From the NCBI RefSeq assembly GCF_900156175.1, contig NZ_FTMV01000005.1:235915-299914 (forward strand): DNA of 64,000 bases. The letters are read 5' to 3'. The notes beneath the pieces are model-generated. The model was not told the origin of the DNA and searched no databases. It saw only the letters and a list, made by a program, of their open reading frames with translations. The DNA is from Janthinobacterium sp. TND4EL3. Lineage in GTDB: Bacteria; Pseudomonadota; Gammaproteobacteria; Burkholderiales; Burkholderiaceae_D. Made by a program: the position numbers and the translations under genes. Positions 55,818 to 64,000 of the stretch are shown here, one piece after another (position 1 is the first letter of the stretch; each line of letters opens with the position of its first letter).

Positions 55818-55846
55818 TTGACTTTGGCTTTTCTTTGCCCAATAAT
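55818..55846 (+). promoter_or_regulatory. Promoter of the efflux operon
   Basis: TTGACT, 17 bp, AATAAT, 32 bp upstream of the emrA-like ATG and adjoining the TetR operator. Confidence 0.75.
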
Positions 55847-55877
55847 GAACCTATATCATTTCATTTTCGGAGCGAGT

Positions 55878-57083
55878 ATGTCCAACCAGCCAGGCCAAGT
55901 AGAGCACAAGGTGCTGAGCGCCGTCCCACCCGCGGCCCCGGCCGCACCTTCCACGCCCGCCGCTTCCGCCAGCTCCGCCCCCCCGAACAACCGTGTCAAA
56001 ATCATCGCCGGCCTGATCGTCCTCGTCGCCCTGGGCGCCGGCGCGCGCATGTGGTACCGCAGCCACTATTTCGTGGAAACGGAAAACGCCTACGTGGCCG
56101 GCCACGTGCATCCCGTCTCGGCGCGCATTTCCGGCGTCGTCACCAAGGTTTTTATTGACGACAATCAAATCGTGAAAGAGGGCGACGTGATCGCCGAACT
56201 CGATCCCTTCGACCAGCGCGTGAAAACCGAGCAGATCGCCGCGCAGATCGCCAGCGCCGAGCAGCAAGTGCTGCAGGCCGACGCGCAGATCGCGCAAGTG
56301 CAGGCGCAAGCGAGCGCCGCCCAGGCGCAGGTGGCGCAGGCCGATGCGCAGCTGCTGCGCGCCAAGCAGGATGCCGAGCGCTTCGGCCAGCTGTACACGA
56401 GCCAGATGAAAGCCGTCTCGAAAGCGGAACTGGACGCGGCCAACGCGGCCCGCTCGAGCGCCGTGGCCGACCTGGCCGCCCGCCGCGACAGCGCGTCCGC
56501 CGCCAAGGCGCAGATCGGTGCGGCGCAAGCGGCGCGCGACGTGGCCAAGGCCCAGGTGGCCGTGCTGCGCGTGCAACTGAAGGACGCGGAACAGCAGCTG
56601 CAATACAACCGCATCCTGGCCCCCGTCGCCGGCCGCATCGGCAAGCGCAACGTGGAAACGGGCATGCGCGTGCAGCCTGGCCAGCAGCTGACGGCCATTG
56701 TGCAGGACAACGTCTGGGTCACCGCCAACTTCAAGGAAACCCAATTGGCCGACCTGCACCGCGGCCAGAGCGTGCACGTGACCATCGACGCCATGCCGGG
56801 CAAGAAACTCGTGGGCACGGTGGACAGCTTCGCTCCTGCCTCGGGCGCGCAGTTCGCCCTGCTGCCGGCCGATAACGCCACCGGCAACTTCACCAAGATC
56901 GTCCAGCGCGTACCCGTGAAAATCGTCTTCCGGCCGGAAGACATCAAGGCCATGAATGGCCGCCTGGTGCCGGGCATGTCGGTGATCGCCGAAGTGGAAG
57001 TGAACCAGCCCGTGCCGGCCCAGGACAAGGCCGAGGCACCGCGCCACGCCGCCGCTCCTGCCGCCCAGACCACCGCCCGCTAA
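55878..57083 (+). CDS. emrA: EmrA/HlyD-type membrane fusion protein of an efflux pump
   Basis: 401 residues from the ATG at 55878 (CGGAG 8 bp upstream; an ATG 11 codons earlier is less likely). A cytoplasmic tail and membrane helix (KIIAGLIVLVALGAGARMWY) precede a lipoyl/barrel half (ETENAYVAGHVHPVSARISG), a long Ala/Gln-rich coiled coil (about 115-225), and the second half (ILAPVAGRIGKRNVETGMRV). It links the MFS pump to the outer-membrane channel. It lies 6 bp before the MFS gene. Confidence 0.92.
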   Translation: MSNQPGQVEHKVLSAVPPAAPAAPSTPAASASSAPPNNRVKIIAGLIVLVALGAGARMWYRSHYFVETENAYVAGHVHPVSARISGVVTKVFIDDNQIVKEGDVIAELDPFDQRVKTEQIAAQIASAEQQVLQADAQIAQVQAQASAAQAQVAQADAQLLRAKQDAERFGQLYTSQMKAVSKAELDAANAARSSAVADLAARRDSASAAKAQIGAAQAARDVAKAQVAVLRVQLKDAEQQLQYNRILAPVAGRIGKRNVETGMRVQPGQQLTAIVQDNVWVTANFKETQLADLHRGQSVHVTIDAMPGKKLVGTVDSFAPASGAQFALLPADNATGNFTKIVQRVPVKIVFRPEDIKAMNGRLVPGMSVIAEVEVNQPVPAQDKAEAPRHAAAPAAQTTAR

Positions 57084-57089
57084 GCTTCC

Positions 57090-58688
57090 ATGAGCAGCTC
57101 CCCCACCACGCTGGCGAAGCCGCCAGCGTTTCCCGTGATTGACGAGAAAGTCTCCGGACGCACCTGGCTGGCGGTCGGCGCCGGCATGCTGGGCGCCTTC
57201 ATGGCGGTGCTCGACATCCAGATCACCAATTCCTCGCTCAGGGACATCCTTGGCTCGCTGTCGGCCACCCAGGAAGAGGGCTCGTGGATATCCACGGCCT
57301 ACCTGGTGGCGGAAATCATCGTCATTCCCCTCACCGCGCTGCTGGCGCGCGTGTTCGGACTGCGCGCCTACATGATAGGCACCACCGCTTTCTTCCTGCT
57401 GTTCTCCACCCTGTGCGGGGCGGCCTGGAACCTGGAAAGCATGATCGTCTTCCGCATGCTGCAAGGCTTTACGGGCGGCGCGCTGATCCCCATGGCGTTC
57501 ACGCTGGTGATGCTCAAGCTGCCCGCCTCCAAGCGCGCCGTCGGCATGGCCATCTTCGGCCTGACGGCGACCCTGGCGCCGGCCATGGGCCCGACCCTCG
57601 GCGGCTATCTCTCCGAGCTGTATGGCTGGCCTTCGATCTTCTACATCAACTGGGTGCCCGGCGTGCTGCTGATCGCCGGCATGATCTATGGCCTGGACAA
57701 GGAGCCGATGCAGCTCAAATTGTTCTGGAAGGCCGACTGGCTGGGCATCTTCTTCATGGCCCTGGGCCTGGGCTGCCTGACCATCTTCCTGGAAGAGGGC
57801 AATTCGAAGGACTGGTTCGACTCGGGCTTCATCATCGCCTTCGCCGCGCTGGCCCTGACGGGCATCCTGGGCTGGGTCGTCACCAGCGCCACGCGCGCCG
57901 AGCCGTTCGTCAACCTGGCCCTGTACGGCCAGCGCAACTTTTTAGTGGCCACCGTGCTGTCGGCCGTGACGGGCATGGGCCTGTATGGCTCGGCCTTTTT
58001 GCTGCCCCTGTTCCTGGGCCAGATCGCCGGCTATTCGCCGATGCAGATCGGTGAAGTCATCATGTGGGTGGGCTTGCCGCAGCTGTTCATCATGCCTTTC
58101 GTTGCAAAGTTGTCATCCAAAGTGGACAACCGCATCCTGTGCTCGTTCGGCCTCTTGCTGTTCGGCGGCTCGTGCATGATGAATGCCTACATGGACGCCT
58201 CCACAGGCTACGACCAGTTGCTGTGGTCGCAGGTGGTGCGCGCGCTGGGCCAGCCCTTCGTCATGCTGACCCTGTCGAACTTCGCCATGAAGGGCATCGC
58301 GCCGAAGGACATGGCGTCCGCTTCGAGCCTGTTCAACATGACGCGCAACCTGGGCGGCTCGATCGGCATCGCCCTGCTGGCCACGGCCCTGAGCACGCGC
58401 GAGCATTTCCACTCGCAGCGCCTGGGCGAGGCGATCAACGCGTATTCGAGCGCCACGCAGCTGCGCATCGACCAGCTGACGTCCTCGTTCATGGCCAAGG
58501 GCTATGACGCCGTCACGGCCGGCAACCAGGCCTTGCAGGCGATCGACGGCATCGTGCGCCGCGAAGCCTACGTGATGGCTTACAACGACGGCTTCTTCCT
58601 CGTTGGCGCCATCCTGCTGGCCTGCATCGTGCCCCTGTGGCTGGCCGACAAACTCAAAGCTCCCGGTGGCGGTGGCGGCGGTCATTGA
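57090..58688 (+). CDS. emrB: EmrB/QacA-type MFS multidrug transporter (DHA2)
   Basis: 532 residues with 14 predicted helices. It starts with a Pro-rich cytoplasmic stretch, then LAVGAGMLGAFMAVLDIQIT and the DHA2 motif C region (GLTATLAPAMGPTLGGYLSE), and ends in a Gly-rich tail (PGGGGGGH). It pumps toxic compounds with protons through the EmrA-TolC-like complex. It begins 6 bp after the EmrA-like gene. Confidence 0.93.
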   Translation: MSSSPTTLAKPPAFPVIDEKVSGRTWLAVGAGMLGAFMAVLDIQITNSSLRDILGSLSATQEEGSWISTAYLVAEIIVIPLTALLARVFGLRAYMIGTTAFFLLFSTLCGAAWNLESMIVFRMLQGFTGGALIPMAFTLVMLKLPASKRAVGMAIFGLTATLAPAMGPTLGGYLSELYGWPSIFYINWVPGVLLIAGMIYGLDKEPMQLKLFWKADWLGIFFMALGLGCLTIFLEEGNSKDWFDSGFIIAFAALALTGILGWVVTSATRAEPFVNLALYGQRNFLVATVLSAVTGMGLYGSAFLLPLFLGQIAGYSPMQIGEVIMWVGLPQLFIMPFVAKLSSKVDNRILCSFGLLLFGGSCMMNAYMDASTGYDQLLWSQVVRALGQPFVMLTLSNFAMKGIAPKDMASASSLFNMTRNLGGSIGIALLATALSTREHFHSQRLGEAINAYSSATQLRIDQLTSSFMAKGYDAVTAGNQALQAIDGIVRREAYVMAYNDGFFLVGAILLACIVPLWLADKLKAPGGGGGGH

Positions 58689-58728
58689 CCGCGCACAGCA
58701 GCCCCTCAAGAACAAGAAGGTAATCATC

Positions 58729-60153
58729 ATGCAAACAGTATTGACGAAAATCGCGCTGGCCGCTTCCCTTGCCGTGGCGCTGTCCGCCTGCGGCACCGTG
58801 GGCCAGGATTTCACCGCCCCGGCAAACGTGGCCGGCATCGGCACCTTCCGCCACGGCGCGGCCGCCGCGGACGCCGCACAGCTGCCCAAAGACTGGTGGA
58901 GCATCTACGGCGACGCGACCCTGAACCGCCTCGAACAGAGCGCGCTGCAGGACAATCCCAGCGTGAAAGCGGCCGGCGAGCGATTGCTGCAGGCGCTGGC
59001 GCAAAGCGGCACGGCGCGCGCCAACCAGGGCCCGAGCGTCAATGTCAGCACGGGCATCTCGAACTCGCGCACCTCGGCCAACACCTCGCAGGGCCTGGCC
59101 CTGGGCAACCGCTCGATCAGCGGCAATAACTTTTCCGTGGGCGGCTCGCTGTCGTATGAAGTCGACTTGCTGGGCCGCGTGAAGCGCCTGGTCGAAGCGG
59201 CGGACGCGCAGGCGCTGGCGGCGCAGGCCGACCGCGACGGCGTGCTGCTGATGCTGTCGTCGCAAGTGGCCAGCAATTACTGGCAGCTGCGCGGGCTGGA
59301 CGCGGAAATGGCGATCCTGAATGGCGCCCTGGACACGCGCCGCGAGTCGGCGCAGCTGGTCGAGGCGCGCTTCAATGCGGGCCTGACGAATGAGCTGGAC
59401 CTGGCGCGCGCGAAGGTCGAACTGTCGAACGCGCAGGCCGACCTGCATGAAGTCAGGCGCCAGCGCAACCAGCTGGAAAACAGCCTGGCCACCCTGACGG
59501 GCAAGCCGCCGTCGGCGCTGCAGTTGCCGGTGGCGGCCGATCCGTCGATCTTGCCGCTGCCGCCCGCCATCCCTGTCGGCCTGCCCGCCAGCCTGCTGGC
59601 GCACCGTCCCGACCTCGTGTCCAGCGTGGCGGGCCTGCGCGCGGCCAACGCGCAAGTGGGCGTGGCCGAAGGCGCGTTTTACCCGTCGCTGCAATTGACG
59701 GGCAATTTCGGCTACGCCTCCGAAAAACTGCGCGACCTGGCGCAGGGCGGTTCGCGCCAGTTCAGCTTTGGCCCGCTGGCCCTGTCCCTGCCCATCTTCG
59801 ACGGCGGCCGCAACCAGGCCAATCTGGACCTGTCCAAGGCGCGCTATGCGGAAGCCGTGGCGAACCATGAAACGAAGCTGCTGACGGCTTTGCGCGAAGT
59901 GGAAGACGCCTTGTCCGACGTGGAGCAGCGCCAGTTGCAGGGCGACGCCCAGGCCCTGTCGCAGGCAGCGGCCGCGCGCGCCTATCTGGTGGCGCGCACG
60001 CGCTATGAGCGCGGCATCTCGACCTACCTCGACGTCACCGATGCCCAGCGCAGTTCGCTGGCGGCGGACCGCGCCGCCGCGCAGATCAAGACCCAGCGCC
60101 TGCTGGCGACGGTTGCCGTGGCCCGTTCGCTCGGTGCCGGCTGGCAGCATTGA
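58729..60153 (+). CDS. Outer-membrane efflux lipoprotein (TolC/NodT family)
   Basis: 474 residues from the ATG at 58729 (AAGAAGG upstream); the upstream frame overlaps emrB and is not expected to be used. The lipoprotein signal has the lipobox LSAC. A family motif is KDWWSIYGDATLNRLEQSAL, and two OEP repeats follow with long helices (LDLARAKVELSNAQADLHEV and LDLSKARYAEAVANHETKLL). It forms the trimeric outer-membrane duct for the EmrAB-like pump. It is the last gene of the operon, 40 bp after emrB. Confidence 0.92.
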   Translation: MQTVLTKIALAASLAVALSACGTVGQDFTAPANVAGIGTFRHGAAAADAAQLPKDWWSIYGDATLNRLEQSALQDNPSVKAAGERLLQALAQSGTARANQGPSVNVSTGISNSRTSANTSQGLALGNRSISGNNFSVGGSLSYEVDLLGRVKRLVEAADAQALAAQADRDGVLLMLSSQVASNYWQLRGLDAEMAILNGALDTRRESAQLVEARFNAGLTNELDLARAKVELSNAQADLHEVRRQRNQLENSLATLTGKPPSALQLPVAADPSILPLPPAIPVGLPASLLAHRPDLVSSVAGLRAANAQVGVAEGAFYPSLQLTGNFGYASEKLRDLAQGGSRQFSFGPLALSLPIFDGGRNQANLDLSKARYAEAVANHETKLLTALREVEDALSDVEQRQLQGDAQALSQAAAARAYLVARTRYERGISTYLDVTDAQRSSLAADRAAAQIKTQRLLATVAVARSLGAGWQH

Positions 60154-60165
60154 CGGACACCAGAT

Positions 60166-60265
60166 AAAACCTACTGCGCGTCGCGCTTTGCGGCCGGCGA
60201 TGCTCACCGTACTAAAGTACGGTTGCGCTTCTCGGCCACAAATCACTGCCGCTCGCTACGGTTTT
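60166..60265. repeat. 100-bp palindromic intergenic repeat element
   Basis: The element is bounded by AAAACC and GGTTTT. It contains a perfect central hairpin (CCGTACT-AA-AGTACGG, 60207-60222) and partly complementary outer arms (GCGCGTCGCGC / GCCGCTCGCTACGG). The design matches dispersed REP/BIME-like elements of GC-rich bacteria. Confidence 0.65.
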
Positions 60266-60319
60266 TTCCGGTGTCGCAAGGTCAACCATGAGCAACAAAT
60301 GACAAGGCTATCCAACTAG

Positions 60320-61237
60320 TTACGTGAGCGTGGCCGGTGGCGGTGTCGCCGCCGGCCCGTAGCGTTCCAGCAGAAAATCGATGAAGGTCGTCAGCTTCGG
60401 CGTGGGCTGGCGGTCGCGCGCGTACACGAGGTGCATGGGGCGCGGCGCCGGCACGTAATCGGCCAGCAGCGGCACCAGCCTGCCGGCGGCGATATCGCCA
60501 GCCATCAGTATCTCCGCCTGCATGACGATGCCGAAGCCGTGCAGCGCCGCCACGCGCAGCGCCTGCCCATTGTTCGAGCGGAAGCGGCTTTCGCGCACGG
60601 GGCTGCCATCATCGTCGCCGCTCCTGGCCAGGCGCCAGCGCACGTGGCGCGTCCACTGCATGAAGTCCAGGCATTCGTGGCGCGCCAGGTCGGCCGGCGT
60701 GCGCGGCGTGCCGTGTCTGGCCAGGTAGGCGGGCGCGGCGCAGATCACCATCGCATACGGCCGCAGCACGCGCGCCACCATGGCGGAATCCTCCAGCTTG
60801 CCGATGCGGATGGCCGCATCGAACCCTTCTTCCACCAGGTCCACCGTCCTGTCGTTCAGGTTCAGTTCCAGGCTCACTTCCGGATACGCATCGAGGTAAT
60901 CGGCCATCAGCGGCGCGATGCACTCGCTGCCGAAGGACACGGGCGCCGTGATCTTCAGCTTGCCGCGCGGCGCCGCGCGCATGGCTTCCGCGCCCCGTTC
61001 CGCCGCATGGATGCTGGCCAGGATCTGGCGGCACTGTTCCACATACTGCTGGCCGATTTCCGTCAAGCTTTGCCGCCGCGTAGTGCGCGCCAGCAGCCGC
61101 GCGCCCAGCCGCTCTTCCAGGTATTTGATGTGCTTGCCCACCATCACGGGCGAAATCCGGAACGCCTCGGCGGCGGCCGTGAAACTGCCCGCATCGACGA
61201 CGGCGACAAAAATCTCCATGCTGCGCAATTTATCCAT
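60320..61237 (-). CDS. LysR family transcriptional regulator (CrgA/AaeR-like)
   Basis: 305 residues with the N-terminal helix-turn-helix (MDKLRSMEIFVAVVDAGSFT, FRISPVMVGKHIKYLEERLG), RTTRRQSLTEIGQQYVEQCR and an effector domain (LNDRTVDLVEEGFDAAIRIG, CAAPAYLARHGTPRTPADLA). This resembles the large CrgA-like group that often controls adjacent oxidoreductases. It is divergent from the SDR gene with 114 bp between, so that gene is the likely target. Confidence 0.9.
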   Translation of the reverse strand: MDKLRSMEIFVAVVDAGSFTAAAEAFRISPVMVGKHIKYLEERLGARLLARTTRRQSLTEIGQQYVEQCRQILASIHAAERGAEAMRAAPRGKLKITAPVSFGSECIAPLMADYLDAYPEVSLELNLNDRTVDLVEEGFDAAIRIGKLEDSAMVARVLRPYAMVICAAPAYLARHGTPRTPADLARHECLDFMQWTRHVRWRLARSGDDDGSPVRESRFRSNNGQALRVAALHGFGIVMQAEILMAGDIAAGRLVPLLADYVPAPRPMHLVYARDRQPTPKLTTFIDFLLERYGPAATPPPATLT

Positions 61238-61351
61238 GACGTCCCGATTGCAAACTACAGATTAGTAATCTTGTAAATTCTAGCGTATTTATTCCTTTTT
61301 GTAAGCGGCGCATACTGGCTCCATCGTTCAACAGCAGACAAGGACAGCATC

Positions 61352-61951
61352 ATGAAAATCGTCATCATCGGCGCCAGCGGCACCATCGGCACGGCCGTCG
61401 CCGCCCAACTGGCGCAGCGCCATGAAATCATCGAAGTGGGCAGCCGCAGCGGCACGCACCAGGCCGACATGGGCGACATCGCGCAAGTGCGCGCCCTGTT
61501 CAAGCGCATCGGCACGGTCGATGCCGTCGTCGTGACGGCCGGCAAGCTGCATTTCGGCCCGCTGAACGAATTTACTCCTGAGCAATTCCAGGTGGGCCTG
61601 GAAAGCAAGCTCATGGGCCAGGTCAACGTGGCGCTGGTGGCGCAGGAATACCTGAACGACGGCGGCTCGATTACGCTCACCAGCGGCATCGTGGCCGACC
61701 AGCCTATCCGCTTCGGCACGGCCGCCACCATGACCAACGCGGCCGTGGAAGGCTTCGTGCGGGGCGCCGCCATCGAATTGCAGCGCGGCGTGCGCATCAA
61801 TGTCGTCAGCCCGACGGTGCTGGCCGAATCGCTGGAGTCCTACGGCCCCTTTTTCTACGGCTTCGAGCCGGCCGCCGCCAGCCGCGTCGCGCTGGCCTAT
61901 AGCCGCAGCGTGGAAGGGGCGCAGACGGGGCAGGTGTACAAGGTCTGGTAA
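61352..61951 (+). CDS. Short-chain dehydrogenase family protein lacking the catalytic Tyr/Lys
   Basis: 199 residues: the Rossmann motif KIVIIGASGTIGTAVAAQLA, GTVDAVVVTAGKLHFGPL, then LTSGIVADQPIRFGTAATMT and NAAVEGFVRGAAIELQRGVR. Where classical SDRs have YxxxK, this reads AATMTN, so the Tyr and Lys are missing, as seems typical of this small SDR subgroup. It probably binds NAD(P)H; the reaction is uncertain. The divergent LysR gene likely controls it. Confidence 0.87.
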   Translation: MKIVIIGASGTIGTAVAAQLAQRHEIIEVGSRSGTHQADMGDIAQVRALFKRIGTVDAVVVTAGKLHFGPLNEFTPEQFQVGLESKLMGQVNVALVAQEYLNDGGSITLTSGIVADQPIRFGTAATMTNAAVEGFVRGAAIELQRGVRINVVSPTVLAESLESYGPFFYGFEPAAASRVALAYSRSVEGAQTGQVYKVW

Positions 61952-62060
61952 GCCGCTTGCCATGCCATGGGGGCAGGTGGGACAATCGCAGGCTGAGCAA
62001 GAAAGCGTTAGCGCGCCATCCGCGCCAGCCGCGTCTGAGAAAAATCCAACCGAGACCTCC

Positions 62061-63791
62061 ATGAAAAAACTCTTGATTCCCCTGCTGATGGCCGCCGCCG
62101 TCGGCAGCGCCTGCGCCGCAGCGCCAGCCACCCCGGCCATCCCGGCCACCGCCGCGCAACTGACGGCCATGAGCGCCCGCTACGCGCCCGTCGCGCTGAC
62201 GGCCGACGTCACCCACCTGTCCGCGGGCGACCGCCAGGCCATCGCCAAGCTGGTCGAGGCGGCCAAGCTGGTCGACGTGCTGCAGCTGCGCCAGCGCTGG
62301 TCCGGCAATGAAGCGCTGTGGGCGGCCTTGAAGAAGGACAAGTCGGCCCTGGGCCGGGCCCGCCTGAACTATTTCTGGATCAACAAGGGGCCATGGTCGG
62401 TGCTCGACGCGCACGCCTCGTTCATGCCGGCCAGCTACGCCGGCATCGCCATTCCCGCGCACAAGCCGGAAGCGGGCAATTTCTATCCGCAGGGCGCCAC
62501 CAAGGCCAGCCTGGAAACGTGGATGAACGGCTTGCCGGCAGACGACAAGCAGCAGGCGCAATGGTTTTTTACCACCATCCGCGCGGGCAAGGACGGCAAG
62601 TACCAGACCGTCAAGTATTCGGATGAATACAAGGTGGAGCTGAAACAGCTGGCCAAATTGCTCGACGAAGCGGCGGCCGCCACGGACAACGCATCGCTGA
62701 AGAAATTCCTCACCCTGCGTGCCAAGGCTTTCCTCGACAACGATTACTTGCCGTCCGACTTCGCCTGGATGGATCTCGATTCGCCCGTCGACATCACCAT
62801 CGGCCCATATGAAACGTACAACGACGAGCTGTTCGGCTACAAGGCCGCGTTCGAAGCCTACGTGAACATCCGCGACCAGGCGGAAACGCAGAAGCTCGAT
62901 TTCTTCGCCAAGCACATGCAGGAGCTGGAAGACAACCTGCCGCTCGACGCCCGCTACCGCAACCCGAAAGTGGGCGCGCTGGCGCCGATGGTGGTGGTCA
63001 ACCAGGTGTATGGCGCCGGCGACGGCAACATGGCCGTGCAGACGGCCGCCTACAACCTGCCCAACGACGAGCGCATCATCAGCGCGCGCGGCTCCAAGCG
63101 CGTGATGCTGAAAAACGTGCAGGAAGCCAAGTTCAAGGCCACCTTGACGCCGATCTCGAAACTGGTGCTCACGCCCGAAGCGCAGCAGGACGTCGATTTC
63201 AATTCCTTCTTCACGCACATCCTCGCGCATGAAATCATGCACGGCTTGGGCCCGCACGCGACCGTCGTCGACGGCAAGGCGTCCACGCCGCGCCAGGACT
63301 TGAAGGAAGCCTACTCGACCATCGAAGAAGCCAAGGCCGACATCACGGGCCTGTTCGCGCTGCGCTACATGATGGACAAGGGCCAGCTCAACGACACCCT
63401 GGGCCAGGGCGAAGCGGCCGAGCGCAAGCTGTACAACACTTTCCTCGCCTCCGGTTTCCGCACGCTGCATTTCGGCCTGACGGATTCGCATGCGCGCGGC
63501 ATGGCCATCCAGATGAATTACATCCTCGACAAGGGCGGCTTTGTCTCGCTGGGCGACGGCAAGTTCGGTGTCGATTTTGCGAAGATCAAGCAGGCCGTGA
63601 TCGACCTGGACCGTGAATTCCTGACCATCGAGGCGACGGGTGACTATGCGCGCGCGCAAGCGATGATGACGAAATACGTGGTGATCCGCCCTGAAGTGCA
63701 GGTGGCGCTCGACAAGATGAAGGCCGTGCCCAACGATATCCGCCCGGAATTCGTCACGGCGCGCGCGCTGGATCAAGCGACGAAGAAATAA
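62061..63791 (+). CDS. Exported M49-like zinc metallopeptidase (dipeptidyl-peptidase III family)
   Basis: 576 residues from the ATG at 62061 with a signal peptide (MKKLLIPLLMAAAVGSACAA). The zinc region is HILAHEIMHGLGPH (HExxH; M49 enzymes usually have HExxxH) followed by a downstream EEAKADITGLFALRYM that supplies the third ligand as in M49. Further features are SRGSKRVMLKN-like sequence and QVYGAGDGNMAVQTAAYNLP. It likely cleaves dipeptides from peptide N-termini in the periplasm. Bacterial homologues are often annotated MutT/NUDIX-like by error. It is a single gene with its own terminator. Confidence 0.85.
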   Translation: MKKLLIPLLMAAAVGSACAAAPATPAIPATAAQLTAMSARYAPVALTADVTHLSAGDRQAIAKLVEAAKLVDVLQLRQRWSGNEALWAALKKDKSALGRARLNYFWINKGPWSVLDAHASFMPASYAGIAIPAHKPEAGNFYPQGATKASLETWMNGLPADDKQQAQWFFTTIRAGKDGKYQTVKYSDEYKVELKQLAKLLDEAAAATDNASLKKFLTLRAKAFLDNDYLPSDFAWMDLDSPVDITIGPYETYNDELFGYKAAFEAYVNIRDQAETQKLDFFAKHMQELEDNLPLDARYRNPKVGALAPMVVVNQVYGAGDGNMAVQTAAYNLPNDERIISARGSKRVMLKNVQEAKFKATLTPISKLVLTPEAQQDVDFNSFFTHILAHEIMHGLGPHATVVDGKASTPRQDLKEAYSTIEEAKADITGLFALRYMMDKGQLNDTLGQGEAAERKLYNTFLASGFRTLHFGLTDSHARGMAIQMNYILDKGGFVSLGDGKFGVDFAKIKQAVIDLDREFLTIEATGDYARAQAMMTKYVVIRPEVQVALDKMKAVPNDIRPEFVTARALDQATKK

Positions 63792-63819
63792 ACCCGCTGC
63801 CGTATTGGCAGAGTGAAAA

Positions 63820-63846
63820 GCCGGTGCTGCTGCGCCGGTTTTTTTT
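63820..63846 (+). terminator. Intrinsic terminator of the M49-like gene
   Basis: CCGGTGC-TGCT-GCGCCGG followed by eight T, 28 bp after the stop codon. It ends 3 bp from the transposase stop codon on the other strand. Confidence 0.85.
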
Positions 63847-63848
63847 GG

Positions 63849-64000
63849 CTATGTCACCGTCAGGTGTGGGAATGCTCCCACCGTTGCTTTCAATAACGCT
63901 TCAGACGAGCGGATGCGTCTGGCGTCGAGGATCCAGCGCCATCCCAGGTAATTCGGCAGGTAGCGCGTCGCCACGCCGTGAAAGGGCCTCAGCCATGCGC
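63849..64000 (-). CDS. Transposase C-terminus (IS1595/ISXO2-like), cut by window edge
   Basis: A minus-strand frame open to the right edge encodes the last 49 residues of a transposase: WLRPFHGVATRYLPNYLGWR, WILDARRIRSSEALLKATVG, then AFPHLTVT and a stop. The HGV-T-YLPNYLGW pattern is characteristic of the end of ISXO2/IS1595-type transposases. The rest lies beyond the window. No terminal inverted repeat can be verified from this end alone. Confidence 0.75.
   Translation of the reverse strand, partial: AWLRPFHGVATRYLPNYLGWRWILDARRIRSSEALLKATVGAFPHLTVT

Overview
The window looks like chromosomal DNA of a GC-rich betaproteobacterium, most likely in the Oxalobacteraceae (Janthinobacterium/Duganella/Massilia group). 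This is inferred from gene content and style: a pyruvate dehydrogenase cluster aceE-aceF-lpdA whose lpdA carries its own lipoyl domain, zapA followed by 6S RNA, a CIRCE-controlled groESL, a phasin, and several methyl-accepting chemotaxis proteins and GGDEF proteins. No computed similarity search supports the genus. Most of it is dense core chromosome. Mobile DNA is limited to the end of an IS transposase at the right edge and some repeat elements.

Left part (1-16.4 kb): a TPR-GGDEF protein cut by the window edge, a chemotaxis receptor, a heterodimeric MdlAB-type ABC exporter, a phasin with a long Ala/Pro/Lys tail, a CodA-family deaminase with a substitution at the known substrate-discriminating position, two GNAT acetyltransferases, xylulokinase, a second chemotaxis receptor and a GGDEF protein with a badly eroded EAL domain.

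Iron region (16.4-23.2 kb, all minus strand): FecI-like sigma factor, FecR-like regulator and a TonB-dependent receptor with a signalling domain. Downstream is a Fur-box-preceded operon of a 25-residue small ORF, a DUF3649 protein, a PepSY membrane protein and a DUF3325 protein. The gene overlaps (ATGA/TAATG) and two Fur boxes indicate one iron-regulated module.

Middle (23.3-46.1 kb): phosphoglucomutase, a POT peptide transporter, a PadR-regulated MFS pump with a clear palindromic operator, groESL with CIRCE, a secreted protein with a duplicated surface-antigen-like domain, a ZapB-like/ZapA pair, 6S RNA, an EVE protein, lgt, two LysR regulators, ilvD, a small cytochrome c, a branched-chain amino-acid binding protein, holC, oligopeptidase A and folD.

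Right part (46.6-64 kb): aceE-aceF-lpdA, followed by an unusual tandem array in which the 3' end of lpdA plus its terminator is repeated four more times at about 169-bp spacing. Next come an orphan protein that looks like an inactivated metallophosphoesterase joined to the tail of a STAND-type protein, a TetR-controlled EmrA/EmrB/outer-membrane efflux operon, a LysR/SDR divergent pair, an M49-like peptidase and a truncated transposase.

The items most worth following up are the lpdA 3'-end array, the CodA variant (candidate 5-methylcytosine deaminase), the degenerate phosphoesterase protein, the eroded EAL domain and the duplicated surface-antigen protein.
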